This document shows positions 8,707-18,085 of a stretch of DNA of 64,000 nt, one piece after another. The DNA comes from Cupriavidus sp. BIS7. Lineage in GTDB: Bacteria; Pseudomonadota; Gammaproteobacteria; Burkholderiales; Burkholderiaceae. The stretch's first letter is position 1. Each line of letters starts with the position of its first letter. The translations under genes and the position numbers were made by a program. The DNA lies in NCBI RefSeq assembly GCF_000292345.1, contig NZ_ALOU01000019.1:62001-126000 (forward strand). Reading direction: 5' to 3'. The notes under the pieces were generated by a model that did no database searches, was not told the DNA's origin, and saw only the letters and a program-made list of their open reading frames with translations.

Positions 8707-9612
8707 ATGAATCTGGCGCGCTTCGATCTCGTCACGCTGGGCCTGTTCGTGGCCGTGGCTCGGCAAGGCAGTATTTCGGCTGGCGCGCGCCAGTCTCATC
8801 TGGCAGTGGCTGCAGCCAGCAAGCGGATCTCTGATCTGGAGACCGCGGTTGGCGCGCCGCTGTTCTTTCGCCACGCCGCCGGCGTGCAGCTTACCGAAGC
8901 CGGGCAGGCCTGTTTCCACCACGCGCTGACGATCCTGCAGGACGTCGAGCGCATGGCCGGCGTGATGTCCGACTATGCGTCGGGCGTGCGCGGGCAGGTT
9001 CGCGTGTGCGCCAACACGTCGGCCATCACGCAGTTTCTGCCCGATGACCTCGCGCAGTTCATGCGCCAGCATCCAACCATCCGCATCGAGCTGGAAGAGC
9101 ACAACAGCAGCGACATCGTCGCCGCGGTAATGGAAAACCGGGCCGATGTCGGGATCTTTGCCGACCGCACGCCGTGCGCGGGGCTGGTGACTGTCGAGTA
9201 TCGGCAGGACGAACTCGTCATCATCACGCCGCCGGGACATCCGCTCGCGCAGCACGGTCCGGTGCACTATGCCGACGCACTCGAATACGACTTCGTCAGC
9301 CTGCCGCAGGTGACGTCGCTGGCGGCACGGCTGCTCGAGGAAAGCAGCCGGCTTGAGCGTCAGTTCCGCCTGCGCATCCAGGTGCGCAGCTTCGATGCGA
9401 TGTGCCGCATGGTCATGGCCGGTCTTGGCGTAGGCGTGCTGCCGCGCATCGCGGCCGAGCCGCACGTCAAGTCGATGGGCCTGTCGCTGGTTGGCCTGAA
9501 GGACGCCTGGGCGCGCCGTTCGCTGCTGATCGGCATGCGCGACCCGGCAGGCCTGACGGTTTCCGCACGACTGTTGATTACCCACCTCTGCGGCGACCGC
9601 GCGCCTTTCTAG
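8707..9612 (+). CDS. LysR-family transcriptional regulator
   Basis: 301 residues. An N-terminal winged helix-turn-helix (FVAVARQGSISAGARQSHLAVAAASKRISDLETAVGAPLF) is followed by a periplasmic-binding-like effector domain from about residue 90. It begins 6 bp after recR but is functionally unrelated. It precedes the CaiB/HMG-CoA-lyase/Bug cluster on the same strand, separated by a repeat element, so it may regulate that cluster. This is inference from position, and the ligand is unknown. Confidence 0.9.
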   Translation: MNLARFDLVTLGLFVAVARQGSISAGARQSHLAVAAASKRISDLETAVGAPLFFRHAAGVQLTEAGQACFHHALTILQDVERMAGVMSDYASGVRGQVRVCANTSAITQFLPDDLAQFMRQHPTIRIELEEHNSSDIVAAVMENRADVGIFADRTPCAGLVTVEYRQDELVIITPPGHPLAQHGPVHYADALEYDFVSLPQVTSLAARLLEESSRLERQFRLRIQVRSFDAMCRMVMAGLGVGVLPRIAAEPHVKSMGLSLVGLKDAWARRSLLIGMRDPAGLTVSARLLITHLCGDRAPF

Positions 9613-9725
9613 GAAACCGTTTCAGACTGATTCTGGCGTCGTTGCGGGGCCTTGCCGTACTACTTGTACTGTCTGCGGCCCCGCGCCTAGCCAGAACCGC
9701 TGCGCTTCACTCTGAAACGGTTTCC
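9612..9725. repeat. MITE-like inverted-repeat element, copy A (short form)
   Basis: 114 bp bounded by perfect 15-bp inverted repeats (GGAAACCGTTTCAGA at the left end, its complement at the right). The interior, read on the minus strand, aligns with the element at 50708-50898: shared blocks include TTCTGGCTAG, GGCCGCAGACAGTACAAGT and CAACGACGCCAGAATCA. It abuts the LysR stop codon. It carries no gene. Both a non-autonomous mobile element and a structured intergenic repeat are possible. Confidence 0.8.
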
Positions 9726-9879
9726 AAAGCCCAGATTCTTCAGGGTTTTTCCTGATCTTTCGCATTCGAAGAAAGCCCGCTTTCCGGAATGCCGATTCCG
9801 CATCACCCCGCTGCTGGGGCACACTCCGTCGAAACTACGCCAACCTACCCCCGCCAGGGTCAGTTCTACGGAGACATTC

Positions 9880-11076
9880 ATGGCGCAACAGATTCTCGAC
9901 GGCATCCGCGTGCTCGAACTGGGCCAACTGATTGCCGGCCCCTTTGCCGCCAAGACCCTCGCCGATTTCGGCGCACAGGTGGTCAAGGTGGAGCCGCCCG
10001 GCCAGGGCGACCCGCTGCGAAAGTGGCGCATGATGCATGAAGACACCTCGGTCTGGTGGGAAGCCCAGTCGCGTAACAAGCAGTCGATCGCCATCGACCT
10101 GCGCCAGCCCGAAGGCCAGGCGCTGGTGCGCAAGCTGGCCAGCGAAGCCGATGTGCTGATCGAGAACTTCCGCCCGGGCACGATGGAGAAGTGGGGGCTC
10201 GGGTGGGATGTGCTGCACGCCGACAACCCGAAGCTGATCATGGTCCGCGTGTCCGGCTACGGCCAGACCGGCCCGAAGAAGGATGAGCCGGGCTTCGCGG
10301 CGGTTGCGGAGGCGATGAGCGGCTTGCGCTACCTGACCGGAGAACCCGGGCGCCCGCCGGTGCGCGCGGGACTGTCGCTCGGCGATACGATCGCCGGCCT
10401 GCATGGCGCGCTTGGCGTGCTGCTGGCCCTGTACGAGCGCGACGCGCGCGGTGGGGAAGGGCAGGTCATCGACGTGGCGCTCTACGAGTCGTTGTTCAAT
10501 CTCAGTGAAAGCCTGCTGCCCGAATACTCGGCGTTCGGCGCCGTGCGCCAGCCGGCCGGCGGGGCGTTGCCCGGTATCGCACCGTCGAATGCATACCTGT
10601 GTGGCTGCGGCGAGTACGTGCTGGTCGCCGCGAATGGCGATGCGATCTTCCGTCGCCTGATGGCCGCGATGGGTCGCAATGACCTTGGCGACGATCCTGC
10701 GCTGGCACGCAATGATGGCCGCGTACAGCGCGTGGACGAAATCGACGCCGCAATCACGGCCTGGACGAAGACGCAGACCGTGGCCTCCGCACTGGAGGTG
10801 CTGCGCGCGGCGGACGTGCCGTCCGGCCGCATCTACACCGTCAAGGACATCGCCGAAGACCCGCACTACCGCGCGCGCGGCGTGATCGAAACCGTGACGT
10901 CGGCGAAGGGTTTGCAGGTGGAAGTGCCCGGCATCATGCCGAAGCTCTCGGGCAACCCCGGCGCCATCCATGATCGCGCGCCCACGCTGGGCGAGCATAC
11001 CGACGCCGTGCTGGCGGATGCCGGCTTCGACACGGCTGCCATTGCCGATCTGCGTGCGCGTGGAGTGATTGCATGA
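9880..11076 (+). CDS. CaiB/BaiF-family CoA-transferase
   Basis: Class III CoA-transferase that moves CoA between carboxylic acids through an aspartyl-CoA intermediate. 398 residues. The N-terminal signature is LDGIRVLELGQLIAGPFAAK, the CoA-binding loop VKVEPPGQGDPLR follows, and the probable catalytic Asp lies in LSLGDTIAG. RBS TACGGAG precedes the ATG. The stop overlaps the start of the following HMG-CoA-lyase-like gene (ATGA), so the pair is translationally coupled. Together they suggest activation of a branched or hydroxylated dicarboxylate followed by C-C cleavage. The substrate cannot be told from sequence. Confidence 0.93.
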   Translation: MAQQILDGIRVLELGQLIAGPFAAKTLADFGAQVVKVEPPGQGDPLRKWRMMHEDTSVWWEAQSRNKQSIAIDLRQPEGQALVRKLASEADVLIENFRPGTMEKWGLGWDVLHADNPKLIMVRVSGYGQTGPKKDEPGFAAVAEAMSGLRYLTGEPGRPPVRAGLSLGDTIAGLHGALGVLLALYERDARGGEGQVIDVALYESLFNLSESLLPEYSAFGAVRQPAGGALPGIAPSNAYLCGCGEYVLVAANGDAIFRRLMAAMGRNDLGDDPALARNDGRVQRVDEIDAAITAWTKTQTVASALEVLRAADVPSGRIYTVKDIAEDPHYRARGVIETVTSAKGLQVEVPGIMPKLSGNPGAIHDRAPTLGEHTDAVLADAGFDTAAIADLRARGVIA

Positions 11077-12041
11077 GCGCCCGAACCTATCCGCTGGCTG
11101 GTCCGGCGAAGATCGAAATCAACGAGGTGGCGCCGCGTGACGGCCTGCAGATCGAGCCCGTGACGGTACCCACCGAAGGCAAGGTCGCCTTTGTCAACGC
11201 GTTGTCGCATTGCGGCTTTGCGCGCATCGAAGCCACGTCGTTCACATCCGCGCGCGCCATTCCCGCGTTGGCAGATGCCGAGGCCGTAATGCATCAGGTC
11301 GAACGCGTGCCCGGCGTGCGGCTCACGGTGCTGGTGCCGAACTTGCGCGGCCTGGAACGCGCGTTGTCGTGCCGGCCCGACGAAGTCAACCTGGTGATGT
11401 CGTCGAGCGAAACGCACAACCGCGCCAACCTGCGCATGACGCGCGAGCAGTCGCAGGCGCAGTTGCTGGCGATGGTCGCCGAGGCAGGCCGCGCAAACGT
11501 GCCCGTGAACGTCTCGTTGTCCACCGTGTTCGGCTGCCCGTTCGAGGGCGACGTCAGCGAAGCCGATGTCATGACGCTCGCGAAGACGTTTGCCGATGCC
11601 GGCGCGGCAGGAATCACGCTGTGCGACACCACGGGCATGGCCTATCCGAATCAGGTGGCGGGCGTGTGCGAGGCATTCCGGCGCGCGTTGCCGCAGACCG
11701 GCCTGACCATCCATCTGCACAACACGCGCGGCATGGGCCTGGCAAATGCGATTGCCGCATGGCAGACCGGCGTGAGCCGCTTCGATGCCGCAGCAGGCGG
11801 CCTGGGTGGATGCCCGTACGCGCCAGGTGCAAGCGGCAACGTCAGCACCGAGGAGCTTGTGCACATGTTTGCTTCGATGGGCGTCGATACCGGCGTCGAT
11901 CTCGGCGCGCTGCTCGACGTGGTCGGTGGCGTATCGGACCTGGTGCGGCGCGAAGTGCCAAGCCAGCTTCTGCGCGCCGGCCCGCGCCTGCGCACGCACC
12001 GGCCGCCTGCGTGGATGGCGGAGTTTTTTGCCAACGTTTGA
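11073..12041 (+). CDS. hydroxymethylglutaryl-CoA lyase family protein
   Basis: Aldolase-type TIM-barrel lyase cleaving 3-hydroxy-3-methyl-acyl-CoA thioesters. 322 residues. Visible signatures are NEVAPRDGLQIE near the N-terminus (metal-binding Asp after the catalytic Arg), the metal-ligand loop IHLHNTRGMGLAN, and GGLGGCPYAPGASGN with the mobile-loop catalytic Cys. It is coupled to the CoA-transferase by a 4-bp overlap. Whether the true substrate is HMG-CoA (leucine degradation) or a related acyl-CoA is open; the CaiB partner and the downstream Bug receptor favour an imported organic acid. No other leucine-pathway genes are present here. Confidence 0.92.
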   Translation: MSARTYPLAGPAKIEINEVAPRDGLQIEPVTVPTEGKVAFVNALSHCGFARIEATSFTSARAIPALADAEAVMHQVERVPGVRLTVLVPNLRGLERALSCRPDEVNLVMSSSETHNRANLRMTREQSQAQLLAMVAEAGRANVPVNVSLSTVFGCPFEGDVSEADVMTLAKTFADAGAAGITLCDTTGMAYPNQVAGVCEAFRRALPQTGLTIHLHNTRGMGLANAIAAWQTGVSRFDAAAGGLGGCPYAPGASGNVSTEELVHMFASMGVDTGVDLGALLDVVGGVSDLVRREVPSQLLRAGPRLRTHRPPAWMAEFFANV

Positions 12042-12059
12042 TCGCTTGTATTGACCACC

Positions 12060-12102
12060 GGTTTTCTCCCCTCTCCCGCAGGGCGGGAGAGGGGAGAAAA
12101 CC
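12060..12102. repeat. CCCCTCTC/GAGAGGGG hairpin repeat, copy 1
   Basis: Perfect 20-bp inverted repeat (left arm 12060-12079, right arm 12083-12102) around a 3-nt loop. The arm core is TTTTCTCCCCTCTCCCGC. It lies between the lyase and the Bug receptor gene, both on the plus strand. Three relatives occur at 16079, 42943 and 48854. Confidence 0.85.
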
Positions 12103-12146
12103 AGAAGAGGTTTTCGAATTTCCCAATAAGACATACGGAGACAACC

Positions 12147-13121
12147 ATGAAACGCACACTGAATACCGTGGGCACGCTGCTGGCCGCCGCTGGTTTGGCC
12201 TTATCCGCATCCGCGCAGGGTGGAACGTACCCCGACCACTCGATCATGCTCGTGGTGCCGGCCGCCGCCGGCGGCACCACCGACCTTGCCGCGCGCATGA
12301 TCTCGGAGCCGCTGTCGAGGGCGCTCGGCCAGTCGGTAGTTGTCGACAACAAGCCGGGCGGCAACGGTACGATCGCCGCGCAGGCCGTGCAACGTGCCAG
12401 GCCGGACGGCTACACGCTGCTGGTGCAGTACTCGGGCTATCACGTCATCACGCCGCTGCTGACCAAGGTGTCCTGGGACCCGATCAAGGATTTCGCGCCG
12501 GTGGCCAACCTGTTGTCGGCGCCGCAGGTGCTGGTGGTGCGTCCGAGCCTGCCCGTGAAATCGCTCAAGGAACTGGTGGCCTACGCCAAGGCCAACCCGA
12601 ACAAGCTCAACTACGCGTCGTCCGGTAACGGGTCGCTGCAGCACGTATCCACCGAACTGCTGAACCAGATGGCCGGCATCCAGACCACGCACGTGCCGTA
12701 CAAGGGCACGGGGCCGGCGATGACCGACCTGCTTGGTGGCAACGTCGACATGACGATCACCACACCGCCGCCGCTGATGGGCCATATCGCGGCGGGCAGG
12801 CTGCGTCCGCTGGTGGTCACCAGCAAGACCCGGCTGCCCAGCCTGAAGGACGTGCCTTCCGCACCGGAAGCGGGCTATCCCGACCTCGATGTCTCGTCGT
12901 GGTTTGCGATGTACGCGCCGGCGGGCACACCCAAGCCGGTGATTGACCGCCTGACGACCGAGATCGAGAAGATCATGAAGTCGGAAGCGTTCCGCAAAAA
13001 GGCCGAGGACCTTGGCGCCGAAGCACGCTACATGAACCCGCAACAGCTCGACCAGTACCAGCGCGCGGAACTGCAGCGCTGGGCCAAGGTGATCAAGTCC
13101 GCGGACATCCACGCGGAATGA
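12147..13121 (+). CDS. Bug/TctC-family tripartite tricarboxylate transporter receptor
   Basis: Periplasmic solute-binding protein of the Bug family, hugely expanded in Burkholderiales. 324 residues with a signal peptide (MKRTLNTVGTLLAAAGLALS, cleavage after ASA). The mature start YPDHSIMLVVPAAAGGTTDLAARM is the conserved carboxylate-binding strand, and DNKPGGNGTIAAQAV is the second Bug signature. The ATG at 12147 has a GGAG RBS; the longer frame from 12051 runs through the hairpin repeat and is rejected. There is no TctA/TctB membrane gene nearby, so it is an orphan receptor, probably delivering the substrate of the upstream CoA-transferase/lyase pair. Confidence 0.93.
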   Translation: MKRTLNTVGTLLAAAGLALSASAQGGTYPDHSIMLVVPAAAGGTTDLAARMISEPLSRALGQSVVVDNKPGGNGTIAAQAVQRARPDGYTLLVQYSGYHVITPLLTKVSWDPIKDFAPVANLLSAPQVLVVRPSLPVKSLKELVAYAKANPNKLNYASSGNGSLQHVSTELLNQMAGIQTTHVPYKGTGPAMTDLLGGNVDMTITTPPPLMGHIAAGRLRPLVVTSKTRLPSLKDVPSAPEAGYPDLDVSSWFAMYAPAGTPKPVIDRLTTEIEKIMKSEAFRKKAEDLGAEARYMNPQQLDQYQRAELQRWAKVIKSADIHAE

Positions 13122-13299
13122 TTGACGGGCAAGCTGCCTGAAAGGGGCGGCGCGTACGATGGTCGCCATGGTTTTATTGGGCGCAGCTTAGGTGTTGATC
13201 CCGATGCGGATAGCCGTCGCCTCCGGTAGCATCGCCGCAAGCCGCCTTGCGGCGCGCCGCCCCTAAATCAAGCAAAAATAGAAAAGGCAGGAGAGCAAC

Positions 13300-14343
13300 A
13301 TGTACAACAAGACTTTCTGGAAACAGTTGCTGATTGCGCTGGCGCTGTTCCTGGCGGGGTGGTTCACCTTCGGCAGCGCGCAGGCGCAGGGCAAGCCGGA
13401 GAAGAGCAAGGTCACCATCGCCGTCGGGGGCAAGAACCTGTTCTACTACCTGCCGCTGACGATTGCGGAGCGGCTGGGCTATTTCAAGGACGAAGGTCTC
13501 GACGTGGAAATCGTCGACTTCGCCGGCGGCGCCAAGGCGCTGCAGGCCGTGGTGGGCGGCAGTGCCGACGTGGTGTCGGGTGCGTACGAACACACGATCA
13601 ACCTGCAGGCCAAGGGCCAGCACTATCAGGAATTCGTGCTGCAGGGCCGCGCGCCGCAGATCGTGCTGGTGGTGTCCAACAAGACGATGCCGAACTTCAA
13701 GTCGATTGCCGACCTGAAGGGCAAGAAGATCGGCGTGACGGCACCGGGTTCGTCCACCAACATGATGGCGAACTTCGTGCTGGCAAAGGCTGGCCTGAAG
13801 CCGTCGGACGTGTCGTTCATCGGCGTGGGCGCCAGCGCGGGTGCCGTGGCGGCAATGCGTTCGGGCCAGATCGACGCGATGGCCAACCTTGATCCCGTGA
13901 TCTCGATGCTGACCCAGAAGAACGAGGTAAAGATCGCCTCGGACACGCGCACGATCAAGGAGACACAGACCGTGTTCGGCGGCAATATGCCTTCGGGCTG
14001 CCTCTACGCCTCGACCAAGTTCATCGAGCAGAACCCGAATACCACGCAGGCGATGACCAATGCCATGGTGCGCGCGCTGAAGTGGCTGCAGAAGGCTGGC
14101 CCGTCGGACATCGTCAAGACGGTGCCGGAAAGCTATCTGCTGGGCGACCGCGCGCTGTACCTGGCCGCGTGGGACAAGGTCAAGGAAGCCATCTCGCCGG
14201 ACGGCGTGATGCCGGCCGATGGTCCGAAGACGGCGCTGAACACGCTGCAGCAGTTCGACCCGGAGCTCAAGGGCAAGACGATCAAGCTCGAGAACACGTT
14301 CACGAACACGTTCGTGCAGAAGGCGAACGCCAAGTACAAGTAA
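13300..14343 (+). CDS. NitT/TauT-type ABC transporter substrate-binding protein
   Basis: Periplasmic receptor, 347 residues, with a signal peptide (LLIALALFLAGWFTFGSAQAQ). The mature protein resembles the SsuA/TauA/NrtA group: KVTIAVGGKNLFYYLPLTIAERLGYFKDEGLDVEIVDF and GGSADVVSGAYEH, with the ligand-pocket region GVTAPGSSTNMMANFVL. It heads a three-gene importer with the ATPase and permease that follow. The 178-bp gap upstream holds no recognisable gene. Sulfonate, taurine, nitrate, pyrimidine-precursor and aromatic ligands all occur in this family, and the substrate is not determinable here. Confidence 0.92.
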   Translation: MYNKTFWKQLLIALALFLAGWFTFGSAQAQGKPEKSKVTIAVGGKNLFYYLPLTIAERLGYFKDEGLDVEIVDFAGGAKALQAVVGGSADVVSGAYEHTINLQAKGQHYQEFVLQGRAPQIVLVVSNKTMPNFKSIADLKGKKIGVTAPGSSTNMMANFVLAKAGLKPSDVSFIGVGASAGAVAAMRSGQIDAMANLDPVISMLTQKNEVKIASDTRTIKETQTVFGGNMPSGCLYASTKFIEQNPNTTQAMTNAMVRALKWLQKAGPSDIVKTVPESYLLGDRALYLAAWDKVKEAISPDGVMPADGPKTALNTLQQFDPELKGKTIKLENTFTNTFVQKANAKYK

Positions 14344-14428
14344 GTAACCTGTCCAGCCGGACAGCCCCCTCGTCGCCCGCCGCACGGCAGCCGTGCGGCG
14401 GGCGAAAGCTTCTTCGAGTCCTGCCGTC

Positions 14429-15241
14429 ATGAGCACGCCTGCACTTTCCCTCGAAAACGTGACCTGCACCTTCGTCTCGCGCGAAGACCGCTCGCAGCGC
14501 TATACCGCCGTGCGCGACGTCACGTTGTCCATCCAGCCCGGAGAGTTTGTCTCCGTGGTGGGGCCCACTGGCTGCGGCAAGTCGACGCTGCTCAATGTTT
14601 CGGCCGGCCTGCTGGAACCCTCGACCGGTGACGTGCGCGTGTTTGGCGAACCACTCAAGGGTATCAACGCGCGCGCCGGATACATGTTCCAGGCGGAGGC
14701 GCTGATGCCGTGGCGCAGCGCGCTGGACAACGTGATCGCCGGCCTGGAATTCCGTGGCGTGCCGCGTGCCGACGCCGTGAAGCAGGGCGAAGAATGGCTG
14801 CGGCGCGTGGGTCTGGGCGGGTTTGGTGATCGCTATCCGCACCAGCTTTCGGGCGGCATGCGCAAGCGCGTGAGCCTGGCGCAGACGCTGGTGATGGACC
14901 CGGACATCATCCTGATGGACGAGCCGTTCTCGGCGCTGGATATCCAGACGCGCCAGTTGATGGAGAACGAAGTGCTTGACCTCTGGGCCGCCAAGCGCAA
15001 GGCCGTGCTGTTCATCACGCACGATCTCGATGAGGCGATTTCCATGAGCGACCGCGTGGTGGTGCTGTCGGCCGGCCCGGGCACGCACCCGATCGGCGAG
15101 TTCGCCATCGACCTGCCGCGCCCGCGCGACGTGGCCGAAATCCGCAACCATCCACGCTTCGTGGAACTGCACGCCGCCATCTGGGACGTGTTGCGCGAAG
15201 AGGTGCTCAAGGGCTACGCGCAACAGCGCCAGGTGGCCTGA
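14429..15241 (+). CDS. ABC transporter ATP-binding protein (NitT/TauT type)
   Basis: Cytoplasmic ATPase of the importer, 270 residues. Walker A GPTGCGKST, Q-loop MFQAEALMPW, signature LSGGMRKRVSLAQ, Walker B IILMDEPFSALD and switch His in FITHDLDEA are all intact. I chose ATG 14429 (MSTPALSLENVTCTF) over the longer frame at 14393. It follows the binding protein by 85 bp and precedes the permease by 27 bp. Confidence 0.93.
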   Translation: MSTPALSLENVTCTFVSREDRSQRYTAVRDVTLSIQPGEFVSVVGPTGCGKSTLLNVSAGLLEPSTGDVRVFGEPLKGINARAGYMFQAEALMPWRSALDNVIAGLEFRGVPRADAVKQGEEWLRRVGLGGFGDRYPHQLSGGMRKRVSLAQTLVMDPDIILMDEPFSALDIQTRQLMENEVLDLWAAKRKAVLFITHDLDEAISMSDRVVVLSAGPGTHPIGEFAIDLPRPRDVAEIRNHPRFVELHAAIWDVLREEVLKGYAQQRQVA

Positions 15242-15268
15242 TTTTCCCGACCGGACAAGATCAACGAC

Positions 15269-16060
15269 ATGGCTTTTCGTCCCAATTCCAATGGCATGCT
15301 GCGGGTCTGGCAGCTTCTGCTGCTCGCGGTGATCCTGATCGTCTGGCATCTGGCCACGCGCTCGGAGCAGGTGGCGTTCTTCTTCGGCGAGCCACTCGTG
15401 GTGGCGCAGCGTATCTGGAGCTGGTTTGTCGTCGAGCGCGATATCTACCTGCACCTGGGTGTCACGCTGCTGGAAACCGTGCTGGCCTTCGGCATCGGCA
15501 CGGTGAGCGGCCTTGGCGTGGGCCTGTGGCTGGCGCTGAGCCCGTTCACGTCAGCGGTGCTCGACCCGTATGTCAAGGCGGCCAACTCGATGCCGCGCGT
15601 GATCCTGGCGCCGATCTTCGCGGTCTGGTTTGGCCTGGGCATCTGGTCGAAGGTGGCGCTGGCCGTGACGCTGGTGTTCTTTATCGTCTTCTTCAACGTC
15701 TACCAGGGCGTCAAGGAAGTGAGCCCGGTGGTGCTGGCCAACGCGCGGATGCTTGGCGCCAGCAAGCAGCAACTGCTGCGCCACGTGTACCTGCCGAGCG
15801 CGACAAGCTGGGTGTTCTCGTCGCTGCATACCTCGGTGGGTCTGGCGTTCGTGGGGGCGGTGGTGGGCGAATACCTGGGGTCGGCGCGCGGCGTGGGCTA
15901 CCTGATCCTGCAGGCCGAAGGCACTTTCGATATCAATACCGTGTTCGCAGGCATCGTGGTGCTGACCGCGTTTGCACTGGTGCTGGACTGGATGGTGACG
16001 GTCGGGGAGAAGCGGCTGATGAGGTGGCAGCCAAAGACCGGCGAAACGGAGAAGCTCTGA
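15269..16060 (+). CDS. ABC transporter permease (NitT/TauT type)
   Basis: Inner-membrane subunit of the same importer, 263 residues with about six hydrophobic segments (the first at WQLLLLAVILIVWHLA). The EAA loop that docks the ATPase is visible as EVSPVVLANARMLGASKQQLLRHVYLPS. It ends the operon and is followed by a hairpin repeat separating it from the convergent oxidoreductase. One permease gene means a homodimeric channel. Confidence 0.93.
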   Translation: MAFRPNSNGMLRVWQLLLLAVILIVWHLATRSEQVAFFFGEPLVVAQRIWSWFVVERDIYLHLGVTLLETVLAFGIGTVSGLGVGLWLALSPFTSAVLDPYVKAANSMPRVILAPIFAVWFGLGIWSKVALAVTLVFFIVFFNVYQGVKEVSPVVLANARMLGASKQQLLRHVYLPSATSWVFSSLHTSVGLAFVGAVVGEYLGSARGVGYLILQAEGTFDINTVFAGIVVLTAFALVLDWMVTVGEKRLMRWQPKTGETEKL

Positions 16061-16078
16061 CGGTCAGATTTTTTCGCG

Positions 16079-16118
16079 GTTTTCTCCCCTCTCCCGCGTG
16101 CGGGAGAGGGGAGAAAAC
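16079..16118. repeat. CCCCTCTC/GAGAGGGG hairpin repeat, copy 2
   Basis: Perfect 19-bp inverted repeat with only a GT between the arms, same arm core as copy 1 (TTTTCTCCCCTCTCCCGC). It lies between convergent genes, where it could end transcription from both sides. Confidence 0.85.
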
Positions 16119-16130
16119 ATAGGCAGACCA

Positions 16131-17105
16131 TCAGGGGTTGATCACGATCTTCCCGGTCACCTTGCGCGCTTCCATGTCCTTGAGCGCTTGCGCTGCCTGC
16201 TCCAGCGGATACCGTGCCGAGATATGCGGGCGGATCTTGCCTTCCTTCATCCAGCCAAGCATCTGCACCATGTTGGCCTGATTGGCCTTGGGCTCGCGGC
16301 GTGCGAAATCGCCCCAGAACACGCCCACCAGCGATGCTCCCTTGAGCAGCGCCAGGTTCAGCGGCATCTTGGGAATCTCGCCATTGGCAAAGCCAACCAC
16401 AAGGTAGCGCCCGCGCCAGCCAATCGAGCGGAACGCCGGTTCGGCATAGATACCACCCACCGGGTCGTAGATTACGTCCGGGCCCTTGCCGCCGGTCAGC
16501 TCCTTGACTCGCTCGCGCAGGTCCTCGGTGCTGTAGTTGATCAGCGCGTCGGCGCCGTGCTCCTTGCAGACTGCAAGCTTTTCAGCGGTGGACGCCGCCG
16601 CGATCACGCGCGCGCCGATGGCCTTGCCGATCTCGATTGCCGCTAGGCCCACACCGCCCGCTGCGCCGAGCACCAGCATGGTTTCGCCAGCCTTGAGCTG
16701 GCCACGGTCGACTACCGCGTGGTGAGAGGTGCCATAAGTCAGCGTGAACGCCGCCGCCACGTCGAAATCGATACCGGGAGGCATCGGCACCACGGCATTG
16801 GCGGGCGCCTTCGCCTGTGACGCAAATGCGCCATTGCCGAGGTAGGCGATAACCTTGTCGCCAGGCTTCACATGCGTCACGCCGGCGCCGACGGCATTGA
16901 CCACGCCCGCCAGTTCGGATCCGGGCGAGAACGGCAGGGCCGGCTTGGCCTGGTACTTGTTCTGGATGATCAGTACATCGGGGAAGTTGACACCGGCCGC
17001 CTTGACGTCGATGACGACCTCGCCATCGCCCGGCACGAGGTCGGGCAGCGTTTCCAGAGTCAGGGAGTCGGGCGGGCCCCAGGCCTTGCACAATACGGCT
17101 TTCAT
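16131..17105 (-). CDS. NADPH:quinone oxidoreductase / zinc-type alcohol dehydrogenase family
   Basis: MDR-superfamily oxidoreductase, 324 residues. The N-terminal GroES-like domain includes [17 protein letters not shown], and the Rossmann domain has [30 protein letters not shown]. No structural zinc cysteine cluster is seen, which fits the quinone oxidoreductase branch (QorA-like). Two tandem ATGs occur; the second (17105) has better spacing from the GGAG RBS, so I use it. Convergent to the ABC importer and divergent from surE. The physiological electron acceptor is unknown. Confidence 0.9.
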   Translation of the reverse strand: MKAVLCKAWGPPDSLTLETLPDLVPGDGEVVIDVKAAGVNFPDVLIIQNKYQAKPALPFSPGSELAGVVNAVGAGVTHVKPGDKVIAYLGNGAFASQAKAPANAVVPMPPGIDFDVAAAFTLTYGTSHHAVVDRGQLKAGETMLVLGAAGGVGLAAIEIGKAIGARVIAAASTAEKLAVCKEHGADALINYSTEDLRERVKELTGGKGPDVIYDPVGGIYAEPAFRSIGWRGRYLVVGFANGEIPKMPLNLALLKGASLVGVFWGDFARREPKANQANMVQMLGWMKEGKIRPHISARYPLEQAAQALKDMEARKVTGKIVINP

Positions 17106-17270
17106 CATGTCTCCGTTCTTGATAAGTCATGCGCGAGGGGTCTCACGCGCTGCGGGCAAGTGTAGCCCAGGAAAAGCACGGTCGTTCTGTTCGGAAAATC
17201 GCTGCATGTCGTCCATTCGGGCGCCGCATGTCCGGCCGCACGATGACGCTCCCACGCCGCTTTGCTCGGG

Positions 17271-17276
17271 TACAAT
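17271..17276 (+). promoter_or_regulatory. surE -10 box; probable leaderless start
   Basis: TACAAT ends 7 nt before the surE ATG at 17284, with no Shine-Dalgarno between. Same arrangement as dnaX and rlmB. Confidence 0.6.
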
Positions 17277-17283
17277 CGCGGCC

Positions 17284-18036
17284 ATGCATATCCTCCTTGC
17301 CAACGATGACGGTTATCTCGCGCCGGGACTCGCCGTCCTGCACGCTGCGCTCGCCCCCCTGGCGCGCGTGACCGTGATCGCCCCCGAACAGAATCATAGC
17401 GGCGCATCGAATTCGCTGACATTGCAGCGGCCGCTATCGGTCTACGAGGCGCGGGAGGGCGTGCAGCAGGGCTTTCGTTACATCAATGGAACGCCCACCG
17501 ACTGCGTGCACGTGGCCCTGACCGGTCTGCTCGACGATCGCCCCGACCTGGTGGTCTCGGGGATTAATCAGGGACAGAACATGGGCGAGGATGTCCTGTA
17601 TTCGGGCACGGTGGCGGCGGCAATCGAAGGCTACCTGTTCGGCATTCCGTCGATCGCGTTCTCGCAGGTCGACAAGGGCTGGACACACCTGGACGCGGCC
17701 GCGCGGGTGGCCAGGGAGATTGTCGAACACGTGATCGCCCACCCGCCGACCGAGCCGCTGCTGCTCAACGTCAATATTCCGAACCTGCCGTACGAGCACA
17801 TCCGCGGGAATCGCGCCACCCGGCTCGGGAAGCGGCATCCGTCGCAACCTGTGATCGTGCAGGTCAATCCGCGTGGCGATACCAACTACTGGATCGGTCC
17901 GGCCGGCGATGCACGCGATGCGAGCGAGGGCACCGATTTCCACGCGACCGCCAATGGCTACGTCTCGCTGACACCACTGCAGCTTGACCTGACCCATCGC
18001 GGTCAGCTCGAAAAAATCGAACAGTGGCTGGGGTAA
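17284..18036 (+). CDS. surE: 5'/3'-nucleotidase SurE
   Basis: Metal-dependent survival-protein phosphatase acting on nucleoside monophosphates. 250 residues, standard size. The N-terminal metal site is [12 protein letters not shown], the second motif is [13 protein letters not shown], and [20 protein letters not shown] is the family signature. The frame is open much further upstream, but only ATG 17284 gives the conserved [10 protein letters not shown] start. It leads the stationary-phase cluster surE-pcm-nlpD-rpoS. Confidence 0.97.
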   Translation: MHILLANDDGYLAPGLAVLHAALAPLARVTVIAPEQNHSGASNSLTLQRPLSVYEAREGVQQGFRYINGTPTDCVHVALTGLLDDRPDLVVSGINQGQNMGEDVLYSGTVAAAIEGYLFGIPSIAFSQVDKGWTHLDAAARVAREIVEHVIAHPPTEPLLLNVNIPNLPYEHIRGNRATRLGKRHPSQPVIVQVNPRGDTNYWIGPAGDARDASEGTDFHATANGYVSLTPLQLDLTHRGQLEKIEQWLG

Positions 18037-18085
18037 GCGTGTCATCGCCACGCACCCGTCAGTCGTTCACACCGAATCGCCGCGC

